From positions 1 through 12,611 of the forward strand of contig CACZQX010000290.1 of NCBI GenBank assembly GCA_902783445.1: 12,611 nucleotides of DNA, read 5' to 3'. The notes beneath the pieces were generated by a model. The model was given only the letters and a program-made list of their open reading frames with translations, was not told where the DNA came from and made no database searches. A program made the translations under genes and the position numbers. Below are positions 6,113-12,611 of the stretch, one piece after another; the first letter of the stretch is position 1; the number at the start of each line of letters is the position of its first letter. The DNA comes from an uncultured Lachnospiraceae bacterium. Lineage in GTDB: Bacteria; Bacillota; Clostridia; Lachnospirales; Lachnospiraceae.

Positions 6113-9100
6113 CTACAATTTTTTCTTTTTAACTACTACATTTTCATTTCCGAAAAGATCTTTTAAAGTCTTTTCTATATTACTGTTTATTTTCATTCCC
6201 TGGTTCCGCGGAAATACTTTTTTTGCTTTTTCTTTTTCCAGATAAACAATGACCGTATCCGCGCCCGGGTTATTCGTAATTAGATTTATTATAGCACTTT
6301 CGTGCTGTTTGTATATATCTTTATTGTCTATTTTTATCCATATGTCCGATGAAATTCCATCAAAAGGAATAATTGTATCGGCTATAAGCTTTGCGGATTC
6401 TTCACTTTCAAGGCTTACCTTGCCTTTAACAAATACTTTGTTATCTTCGCAAATAGCCCCTCTGCACATGGAATAAACCTTAGGAAAAACTATAACCTCT
6501 ACGCTTCCCACAAAATCTTCCACCGTGACAAAAGCCATAAGTTCGTTCCTTTTTGTGGTTTTTACGGTTATTGCGGTTATCATTCCGGCAATTATCTCCT
6601 GAGATTTGTCTTTAACCGCAACATTTCCTTCTTCATCCATTGTAAAATCTTTTGAAGATTTTGCGCCGTTTTCTTCAATAAAACCTTTATAAGATTCCAA
6701 AGGATGTCCGCTTAGGTAAAGACCCAAAACCTCTTTTTCCAGATATAGTTTTTGCTCTTTGTCGTATTCTCCTATATCGGGATATTTTACTTCAAAAGCT
6801 TTTTTGTTTTCTTCATCCATGCCAGCCATATCCAGAAAACTCATTTGTCCCTGAATTGAGTTTTTGTTGTTTGAGGATACCTCATCCATTATGGATGAAT
6901 AAACCTGTAAGAGCTGTTTTCTCGTGGCTCCCATACAATCCAAAGCACCGGCTTTGATAAAGTTTTCCACGGCTCTTTTGTTTAAGTCTCTTGATGACAG
7001 TCTTTCGATAAAGTCTTTTAAATTTCCGAACAAACCGTTAAGATTTCTTTCTTCCACTATGGAATCAATAAGGCTTGCACCCACTCCTTTTACGGCATTC
7101 AATCCGTATCTGATGGATTTGCCCGAAACCGAAAAGCCTTTGTATCCCTCGTTTACATCAGGCGGAAGAATGTCGATTCCCATAGCCTTGCAAACTGCGG
7201 TATATTCGGATATTTTGGTCATGTTATCCATAACGCTGGTCATAAGTGCCGCCATATATTCAACCGGATAATAATATTTTAAATATGCCGTTTGATAGGA
7301 TACAACCGCATATGCCGCCGCATGAGATTTGTTAAATGCGTACTTGGCGAAATCCGACATATCATCATATATTTTTCTTGCGACTTTTTCGTCTATTCCG
7401 TTGGCAATACAACCTTTAACGTTTTCTTCCTCGTTACCGAAAATGAAGTTTTGACCTTCTTTTTCCATAACCGCTGCCTTTTTCTTTGACATGGCACGAC
7501 GAACAAGATCGCTTCGGCCCAAGGTAAATCCCGCAAGTTTCATAACTATCTGCATTACCTGTTCCTGATAAACGATACATCCGTATGTCGGAGAAAGTAT
7601 TTCCTCAAGCTCCGGACAATCATAAACTATTTCTTCCGGATGGTTTTTACCCTTTAAATACTTTGGAATAAAATCCATAGGACCCGGACGATATAAAGAT
7701 ATTCCGGCGATTATGTCTTCCAAAGATTGCGGTTTAAGCTCGCGCATGAAGTTTTTCATACCTGCACTTTCAAGTTGGAACACGCCCTCGGTTTTACCCG
7801 TTCCAATGGATGCAAGAACCTTCGGATCGTTATAATCGATATTATGCATATCAATATCTATATTGCTTGAGCGTTTTATGTTAACCAGTGCATCCCTTAT
7901 AACCGTTAAAGTACGAAGGCCCAAGAAGTCCATTTTAAGAAGGCCCAGTTCTTCAAGCTCCGTCATTACAAACTGAGTTGTAACGGAACCATCGGCGCCC
8001 ACAGCCAAAGGCACATATTCATCAACCGCCTTTTGACTGATAACAACTCCCGCCGCATGCATGGAAGAATGTCTCGGAAGTCCCTCAAGTCTTCTGGACA
8101 TATCTATTAAATATTTGATTTCCGGATCGGACTCATAACGTTCTTTAAGCTCCGGATTTTTTTGCAATGCTTTATCTATGGTTATTCCAAGCTCATTGGG
8201 AATGGACTTGGAAATGGAATCGCATAAAGAATAGGGCAGATCAAGTACGCGACCTACGTCTTTTATTACTCCTCTGGCTGCCATTGTACCAAATGTGACT
8301 ATCTGTACCACTCTGTCTCTTCCGTATTTTCTTGTTACGTAATCTATTACTTCTTGACGACGTTCGAAACAAAAATCCACGTCTATATCGGGCATGGACA
8401 CACGTTCCGGATTTAAGAAACGTTCAAAAAGAAGATTGTATCTGATTGGGTCTATGTCGGTTATGGCAAGGCAATATGCAACTATAGAGCCGGCTGCCGA
8501 TCCACGTCCCGGACCAACCGCAATACCGTTTTCTTTCGCATAGTTGATAAAATCCCAAACTATGAGGAAATAATCCACATAACCCATATTTTTTATGGTA
8601 TTTAACTCATATTCCAGTCTGTCTTTTAATTCCTCTTTCGGATTTTCTCCGTAGCGTTTTTTCAAACCCTCATTGCAAAGATGCTCAAGATAGCTTACGG
8701 ATGTAAAACCTTCGGGCACATCAAATTTAGGCAATTTAGTAACACCGAATTCTATCTCCACATTGCATCTGTTTGCAATGTCATGTGTGTTTTCCACGGC
8801 TTCTTCGGCATATTTAAAAAGAGTACGCATCTCTTCTTCGCTTTTTATATAATACTGTCCGCCTTCATAGCGCATTCTGTCTTCATCGGATACTTTTTTA
8901 CCCGTTTGAATGCAAAGAAGAATATCATGCGCTTGATAATCCTCGGCAAACGTATAATGAGAATCATTGGTGCAAACAAGCTTTATGCCGGTTTCTTTAC
9001 TCATTCTGAGCAGTGCGGCATTAACGGTTTTTTGCTCGCTTATTCCGTGATCTTGAAGCTCCAAAAAGAAATTGTTTTCACCAAAAATATCTCTGTAACG

Positions 9101-9580
9101 CAAAGCCACAGCTTTTGCTTCTTCATAATTGTTTTTTAAAATGTTTCTTGAAACTTCCCCTGCAAGACATGCACTAAGGGCGATAATACCTTCGTGGTAT
9201 TTTTCCAATAACTCCAGGTCGACTCTGGGCTTATAATAATAGCCTTCAGTAAAACCTCTGGATACGATTTTTATAAGATTGGCATAACCTTCATTCGTCT
9301 CTGCCAAAAGAACGAGATGATAATATTTGTCATCACCCGAGGACAGCTCCTTATCAAAACGAGAATGTGGAGCTACATATACTTCGCAGCCAAGGATTGG
9401 CTTTACCCCCGCCTCCTTGGCTGCTTTATAAAACTCTATAATCCCATACATTACACCATGGTCAGTGATTGCCACACTGTCCATGCCCAATTCTTTTACA
9501 CGATTTACAAGTTCTTTTATCTTGCTTGAGCCATCAAGCAGACTATACTGCGTATGTACATGTAAATGTGTAAAACTCAT
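6113..9580 (-). CDS. dnaE: DNA polymerase III subunit alpha (DnaE1-type)
   Basis: 1155 residues, close to E. coli DnaE (1160). Domains in order: PHP domain about 1-210, with the putative metal ligands H7, H9, D40, H41, E66, H88, D206 and H208 in place; palm/fingers with GPGRGSAAGS (356-365), catalytic D400 and D402 in PDIDVDF, and the third acidic residue D551 in KMDFLGL; fingers with SLYRPGPMDFIPKY (628-641) and FNKSHAAAYA (749-758); a helix-hairpin-helix region about 825-890; a clamp-binding-like QMSFLD (912-917); an OB-fold about 995-1072; and a lysine-rich C-terminal tail. It synthesises DNA at the replication fork. Clostridia usually also have PolC elsewhere, and this DnaE would share replication with it (family knowledge). 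The start is supported by AAGGA at 9587-9591, six bases upstream, and by the usual FTHLHVHT N-terminus. Confidence 0.97.
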   Translation of the reverse strand: MSFTHLHVHTQYSLLDGSSKIKELVNRVKELGMDSVAITDHGVMYGIIEFYKAAKEAGVKPILGCEVYVAPHSRFDKELSSGDDKYYHLVLLAETNEGYANLIKIVSRGFTEGYYYKPRVDLELLEKYHEGIIALSACLAGEVSRNILKNNYEEAKAVALRYRDIFGENNFFLELQDHGISEQKTVNAALLRMSKETGIKLVCTNDSHYTFAEDYQAHDILLCIQTGKKVSDEDRMRYEGGQYYIKSEEEMRTLFKYAEEAVENTHDIANRCNVEIEFGVTKLPKFDVPEGFTSVSYLEHLCNEGLKKRYGENPKEELKDRLEYELNTIKNMGYVDYFLIVWDFINYAKENGIAVGPGRGSAAGSIVAYCLAITDIDPIRYNLLFERFLNPERVSMPDIDVDFCFERRQEVIDYVTRKYGRDRVVQIVTFGTMAARGVIKDVGRVLDLPYSLCDSISKSIPNELGITIDKALQKNPELKERYESDPEIKYLIDMSRRLEGLPRHSSMHAAGVVISQKAVDEYVPLAVGADGSVTTQFVMTELEELGLLKMDFLGLRTLTVIRDALVNIKRSSNIDIDMHNIDYNDPKVLASIGTGKTEGVFQLESAGMKNFMRELKPQSLEDIIAGISLYRPGPMDFIPKYLKGKNHPEEIVYDCPELEEILSPTYGCIVYQEQVMQIVMKLAGFTLGRSDLVRRAMSKKKAAVMEKEGQNFIFGNEEENVKGCIANGIDEKVARKIYDDMSDFAKYAFNKSHAAAYAVVSYQTAYLKYYYPVEYMAALMTSVMDNMTKISEYTAVCKAMGIDILPPDVNEGYKGFSVSGKSIRYGLNAVKGVGASLIDSIVEERNLNGLFGNLKDFIERLSSRDLNKRAVENFIKAGALDCMGATRKQLLQVYSSIMDEVSSNNKNSIQGQMSFLDMAGMDEENKKAFEVKYPDIGEYDKEQKLYLEKEVLGLYLSGHPLESYKGFIEENGAKSSKDFTMDEEGNVAVKDKSQEIIAGMITAITVKTTKRNELMAFVTVEDFVGSVEVIVFPKVYSMCRGAICEDNKVFVKGKVSLESEESAKLIADTIIPFDGISSDIWIKIDNKDIYKQHESAIINLITNNPGADTVIVYLEKEKAKKVFPRNQGMKINSNIEKTLKDLFGNENVVVKKKKL

Positions 9581-9603
9581 GCTTATTCCTTCCGTGTTCC
9601 TAA

Positions 9604-9861
9604 TTATTTTTCTTCGCTTAAATATTCTTCGATGCTTTTAATAGCTTCTTCTTCGTCTGCACCGTCAGCTAAAACGGTAACATTTTCCCCTGTTGCGATT
9701 CCCAATGACATCATCCCCATGATGCTTTTTGCGTTTACCTTCTTTGTTCCGTACTCAACGAAAATTGTGCTTTCATATTGACTTGCAACCTGTACAAATA
9801 CAGCTACAGGTCTCGGCTCCAAGCCCGATTTGAGTCCGATTGTCATGTTTTTTGATACCAT
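9604..9861 (-). CDS. HPr-family protein, Crh-like (Glu at position 15, Ser46 kept)
   Basis: 85 residues from the ATG at 9859-9861, which has GGAGGG at 9867-9872, five bases upstream. An upstream in-frame ATG would add 11 residues with no HPr similarity and is not preferred. With this start the HPr numbering falls exactly: position 15, the phosphohistidine of PTS HPr, is Glu (GLEPRP), while S46, the HPr kinase site, lies in an intact AKSIMGMMSLG (44-54). Bacillus Crh likewise lacks H15 (Gln there) and keeps S46. The protein therefore should not carry phosphate to sugars, but could be phosphorylated on Ser46 by HprK and act with CcpA in carbon catabolite control. Its place directly after whiA matches crh in B. 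subtilis. Family and site calls are firm; CcpA partnership is inferred. Confidence 0.9.
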   Translation of the reverse strand: MVSKNMTIGLKSGLEPRPVAVFVQVASQYESTIFVEYGTKKVNAKSIMGMMSLGIATGENVTVLADGADEEEAIKSIEEYLSEEK

Positions 9862-9897
9862 AACTTCCCTCCATGGTGATAAGTAAGTAAACATTTT

Positions 9898-10839
9898 TTA
9901 AGATTCTCTAAGGTTATCGGCTATCACGCTGATTTTCCTTAATCTATGGTTAACGCCCGATTTTCCGATTGGCGGATTTAAAAGGCGTCCCAAATCGTTT
10001 AAATTTGCTTCAGGGTGCGCTATTCTAAGATAAGCCATCTCTTTTAAATTATCGGAAAGAGTCTCTAAACCCACGCTGTCCCTGATATATTCAATGTCTT
10101 CAATTTGCTTCATTGAAGCCGTTATGGTTTTATTGATATTTGCCGTTTCGCAATTAACCTGACGGTTAACCGCATTGCGCATTTCTTTTATGATTCTGAC
10201 ATTTTCCAAATCCATCAAAGCAACATGAGCTTCTATTACATTCAGAAAGTCAACAATGCCGGCACCTTCTTTTATATATACCACATAAGCTTTTTTTCTT
10301 GCAACAATTTTAGCATCAATTTCAAAATCCCATATTAAGCCCTGTATCTGTTTAGCTCGCTCCATTGTGGGACAAACTATTTCCAAATGATAAGATTTAT
10401 TTGGATCTCCCACAGAGCCCGCCGCAAGGAATGCTCCTCTTAAGAATGCTCTTTTGCAACATGTATTCATAAAGAGCATCTCATTGACGGTGGTCATATC
10501 GTCCAAGCTTCCGTCATCTTTTATGATTTTTAGGGCGGAAAGGATTTTCAAAACATCCTCCTTGGAATCCACAATCGCAGTATTTACGCCTGTTTCATGG
10601 TTTTTTTCGGATGTTTTTTTTGACACATCTGTTTCTATATTAAATGCTTTTTTCAACAATGTAAAGTATTTTCTCGAAACATATTTATTTTCAGTTGTCA
10701 TTTTAAGTGCCACGCCCGCTTTGCTTGCCGCAATGCTGCCCACAAAGCTGTTAATGGCTGCAAATTCCGCAATCATACAGTGTCTGGCACCTCGAACTTC
10801 CTTGGAAAGTTCTTCTTTTATTTTGCCCGAAAACGACAT
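9898..10839 (-). CDS. whiA: WhiA, DNA-binding cell-cycle/developmental regulator
   Basis: 313 residues, the usual length. The N-terminal region, about 1-210, resembles a catalytically dead LAGLIDADG homing endonuclease and starts with the typical MSFSGKIKEEL; the core LRGAFLAAGSVGDPNKSYHL (133-152) is highly characteristic. The C-terminal region, about 220-310, is the WhiA helix-turn-helix domain: VNRQVNCETANINKT (224-238), then LRIAHPEANLNDLGRLL (271-287) and IGKSGVNHRLRKI (291-303). In actinomycetes WhiA drives sporulation septation; in Firmicutes it affects division and chromosome segregation, and its DNA targets are unclear. It starts 2 nt after the rapZ stop, with its ribosome binding site (GGAGA near 10847-10851) inside the rapZ stop region, so translation is probably coupled. 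The neighbours rapZ and Crh-like gene are the classical partners. Confidence 0.95.
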   Translation of the reverse strand: MSFSGKIKEELSKEVRGARHCMIAEFAAINSFVGSIAASKAGVALKMTTENKYVSRKYFTLLKKAFNIETDVSKKTSEKNHETGVNTAIVDSKEDVLKILSALKIIKDDGSLDDMTTVNEMLFMNTCCKRAFLRGAFLAAGSVGDPNKSYHLEIVCPTMERAKQIQGLIWDFEIDAKIVARKKAYVVYIKEGAGIVDFLNVIEAHVALMDLENVRIIKEMRNAVNRQVNCETANINKTITASMKQIEDIEYIRDSVGLETLSDNLKEMAYLRIAHPEANLNDLGRLLNPPIGKSGVNHRLRKISVIADNLRES

Positions 10840-10841
10840 TT

Positions 10842-11702
10842 TTATTTCTCCACATCCCTATGAAGGATTTTAATTCCATAATTTGCGTCTTTACTCAAAT
10901 CTTCATAAAGCTCGTTGGCTATTGTTACGGAACGATGTCTTCCGCCGGTACAGCCCACAGCTATTACAAGCTGAGATTTTCCCTCGCTGATGTAATTGGG
11001 AATAAGGAAGCGCACCATACCCGTTAAGCGCTCCATAAATTCTTTTGTAACGGGATTGTTTGTAACATAATCCCGCACTTCCCTGTCATTTCCCGTCTTT
11101 TGTTTCATGCTGTCTATATAATATGGATTCGGCATAAAACGAACATCAAATAAAAGGTCCGCATCTGCGGGAATCCCGTATTTAAAGCCAAAAGACATAA
11201 CCGTAACAAAAAGGTTTTTGTATTCTTTGTTTTCTTTAAAAATCGATTCCAACTGCTTTTTGAGTTCTTTTGTAAGAAGCGTGCTGGTATTTATTGTATA
11301 ATCTGCTTGTTTTGCAAGGAAATCCAATTCTTTTCTCTCGCGTCTTATCCCCTCTTCTATGTTGCCTTCCGGTGCAAGTGGGTGACTTCTTCTGGATTCT
11401 TTGTAACGTTTAATTAAAGTTGCATTGTCTGCCTCAAGGAAGAGTATCTCAAATGAATGGTTCTGTTTATTGAGTTCTTCCAAAACTCCCTGAAGTTCTG
11501 AAAGTGCCTGCCCACCTCTGATATCGATGCCCAATGCAATCTGCCCTACATTGTATTGTTCTTCGTTTCTCGATAATTCCGCAAATTTCGGAATCAAACT
11601 AATGGGCAGATTGTCTACGCAAAAATAGCCCATATCTTCAAAAAACTTCAATGTAGTTGTCTTTCCCGCCCCGGATATACCGGTTACAATAATAAATCGC
11701 AT
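10842..11702 (-). CDS. rapZ: RapZ/YvcJ-family nucleotide-binding protein
   Basis: 286 residues, matching the family (about 284-295). The N-terminal P-loop domain has Walker A GISGAGKTT (8-16) and the family block FFEDMGYFCVDNLP (20-33), plus GIDIRGG (58-64) and SRRSHPLAP (103-111). The C-terminal domain carries FGFKYGIPADADLLFDVRF (171-189), MPNPYYI (190-196) and GCTGGRHRSV (250-259), the part that in E. coli RapZ binds small RNA and metabolite. In E. coli it guides RNase E to GlmZ and so controls GlmS (amino-sugar synthesis); Firmicutes lack GlmZ, and YvcJ there is a nucleotide hydrolase of unclear role. The ATG overlaps the murB stop by one base (TAATG), with GAGG at 11711-11714, so translation is probably coupled to murB. 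That pairing with a cell-wall precursor gene is consistent with an amino-sugar link. Confidence 0.95.
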   Translation of the reverse strand: MRFIIVTGISGAGKTTTLKFFEDMGYFCVDNLPISLIPKFAELSRNEEQYNVGQIALGIDIRGGQALSELQGVLEELNKQNHSFEILFLEADNATLIKRYKESRRSHPLAPEGNIEEGIRRERKELDFLAKQADYTINTSTLLTKELKKQLESIFKENKEYKNLFVTVMSFGFKYGIPADADLLFDVRFMPNPYYIDSMKQKTGNDREVRDYVTNNPVTKEFMERLTGMVRFLIPNYISEGKSQLVIAVGCTGGRHRSVTIANELYEDLSKDANYGIKILHRDVEK

Positions 11703-12611
11703 TAAATAATCCTCACTTCCGGCTCAAGCCTTACTCCGAACTTTTCAAATACAATTTTTTGTACTTCTTCAATAAGCGCAATTATATCGGCCGCTGTCGC
11801 GTTTCCGGCATTAACCACAAACCCACAATGTTTTTCGGAAATCATAGCGCCGCCGTGTCTGTAACCTCTAAGGCCGCTATCCATTATAAGTTTGCCCGCA
11901 AAATAGCCTTCGGGCCTTTTAAATGTACTTCCGGCACTTGGCATATCAAGGGGTTGTTTTTCTTCCCGTCTTGCGGTAAAATCATCTATTTTTGCGCGAA
12001 TCTCTTTCGGATCTCCGCTTTTTAAAAGCAAATAAGCTTCCAAAAGAACATAGCCTTTCTTTTGAATAGCACTGCTTCTGTATCCCATCTCAAGTTCTTC
12101 TTTTTTCAAAATGATTATATTTCCGCTTTGATCTATAACTTTGGCACCGCAAACAACATCTTTCATTTCTCCGCCGTATGCTCCCGCATTCATGGCCATG
12201 GCTCCGCCTACGCATCCCGGAATACCCGATGCAAACTCAAAGCCGCAAAGACCGTCTTTTAACAATGCATCCGACAACTCCTTAAGCGTCATTCCGGCAG
12301 ATACCGTAACTTTTGTTTCTATTCCGTTGCTTCCGCTCCTGTAGTATTTTAAATTGTCTTTGATAAGAATTATTGTTCCCTCAAAGCCTTCATCTCTAAC
12401 CAAAACATTGCTTCCGTTTCCCAGAATGAAGTGCTTTTCTTTTGCTTTTACAAGCACTTTTATCACATATGCCAATTCTTCGGCGTTTTTCGGTATGACA
12501 AAAACCTTTGCGGGCCCGCCTACTTTAAAGCTTGTATGCTTACTCATAGGCTCGTTTTGCAAAACGCTTTCTTCGCCCAGCTTTTCTTTAATAAGATTTA
12601 AATTATCCTCA
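11702..12611 (-). CDS. murB: UDP-N-acetylenolpyruvoylglucosamine reductase (5' end clipped by the window edge)
   Basis: It reduces UDP-GlcNAc-enolpyruvate to UDP-MurNAc with NADPH and FAD, in the cytoplasmic steps of peptidoglycan synthesis. The frame stays open to the window edge: 16 codons (EDNLNLIKEKLGEESV) precede the TTG at 12560-12562, so that TTG is internal and the true start lies just outside. About 302 residues are visible, near full length. Numbering from the first whole codon: MSKHTSFKVGGPA (22-34), FAD-binding GNGSNVLV (64-71), GIPGCVGGAMAMNAGAYGGE (129-148), YRSS (177-180), catalytic Ser228 in AGSTFKRP (226-233), SEKHCGFVVN (258-267) and a terminal catalytic-type Glu in LEPEVRII (295-302). 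This is the type II (short) MurB layout of Firmicutes. It overlaps rapZ by one base. Confidence 0.96.
   Translation of the reverse strand, partial: EDNLNLIKEKLGEESVLQNEPMSKHTSFKVGGPAKVFVIPKNAEELAYVIKVLVKAKEKHFILGNGSNVLVRDEGFEGTIILIKDNLKYYRSGSNGIETKVTVSAGMTLKELSDALLKDGLCGFEFASGIPGCVGGAMAMNAGAYGGEMKDVVCGAKVIDQSGNIIILKKEELEMGYRSSAIQKKGYVLLEAYLLLKSGDPKEIRAKIDDFTARREEKQPLDMPSAGSTFKRPEGYFAGKLIMDSGLRGYRHGGAMISEKHCGFVVNAGNATAADIIALIEEVQKIVFEKFGVRLEPEVRII

Larger units (their letters stand above)
4310..12611 (-). other. Probable operon murB-rapZ-whiA-HPr/Crh-like-dnaE-pfkA-TrmH
   Basis: Seven same-strand genes follow each other with spacings of -1 (murB/rapZ), 2 (rapZ/whiA), 36 (whiA/HPr-like), 23 (HPr-like/dnaE), 16 (dnaE/pfkA) and 26 nt (pfkA/methyltransferase). 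I see no terminator hairpin and no strong promoter in any gap, and each gene has its own ribosome binding site. The operon promoter must lie beyond 12611 or inside a gene. Bacillus subtilis has the related order rapZ(yvcJ)-yvcK-whiA-crh; here yvcK is absent from the corresponding place. Co-transcription is inferred from spacing only. Confidence 0.7.

Noticed and set aside
8681..9139. 152-residue plus-strand open frame opposite dnaE, rich in Phe and Ile
   Set aside because: It looks membrane-like only because it is the reverse frame of Lys/Glu-rich coding sequence; no start signal or family match.
9862..9894. Upstream ATG that would make the HPr-like protein 96 residues long
   Set aside because: The extra 11 residues have no HPr similarity, and the internal ATG at 9859-9861 has a strong GGAGGG five bases upstream and restores exact HPr numbering (15 and 46).
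12560..12562. TTG as the start codon of murB
   Set aside because: The frame stays open to the window edge and the upstream residues fit the usual MurB N-terminus, so the TTG is an internal Leu codon.

Overview
The window looks like chromosomal DNA of a low-GC anaerobic firmicute, most likely a Clostridia member close to Lachnospiraceae. The basis is AT-rich sequence, strong GGAGG-type ribosome binding sites, the murB-rapZ-whiA-HPr(Crh-like)-dnaE-pfkA-TrmH gene order, and a DnaE1-type replicative polymerase. This assignment comes from family knowledge and synteny; no database search was run.

Left part (1-2940): a carbohydrate-uptake locus. The first 24 codons of a sugar-type ABC transporter ATPase run leftward off the window edge. 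A 294-bp AT-rich divergent region follows, carrying a good promoter and a 20-bp near-palindrome. Next comes a rightward 839-residue fusion protein: cupin-like sensor, AraC-type double helix-turn-helix, and a complete-looking GH39 (beta-xylosidase family) module with both catalytic glutamates. A bidirectional terminator (2906-2938) closes it.

Middle (2960-4262): a leftward gene for a membrane-anchored or secreted cell-wall hydrolase (two SH3-like domains plus a SleB-type Hydrolase_2 domain). It has its own TTGACA/extended -10 promoter, and just downstream of that an exact match to the WalR (YycF) direct-repeat box.

Right part (4310-12611): a tightly packed leftward run, probably one operon, in transcription order murB (5' end clipped by the window edge), rapZ, whiA, an HPr/Crh-like gene, dnaE, pfkA and a SpoU/TrmH-family RNA methyltransferase. 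Gaps range from a 1-nt overlap to 36 nt. It mixes peptidoglycan precursor synthesis, cell-cycle and metabolic regulators, DNA replication and glycolysis. The HPr-like protein has Glu instead of the PTS phosphorylation histidine at position 15 but keeps Ser46. It should therefore act as a Crh-type regulator rather than a sugar phosphocarrier, and it is encoded with the enzyme that makes fructose-1,6-bisphosphate, the usual activator of HPr kinase.

I see no tRNA or rRNA genes, CRISPR arrays, insertion sequences or phage genes. The most interesting points are the AraC-GH39 regulator/enzyme fusion with its candidate operator, the WalR box on the hydrolase gene, and the Glu15 Crh-like protein.
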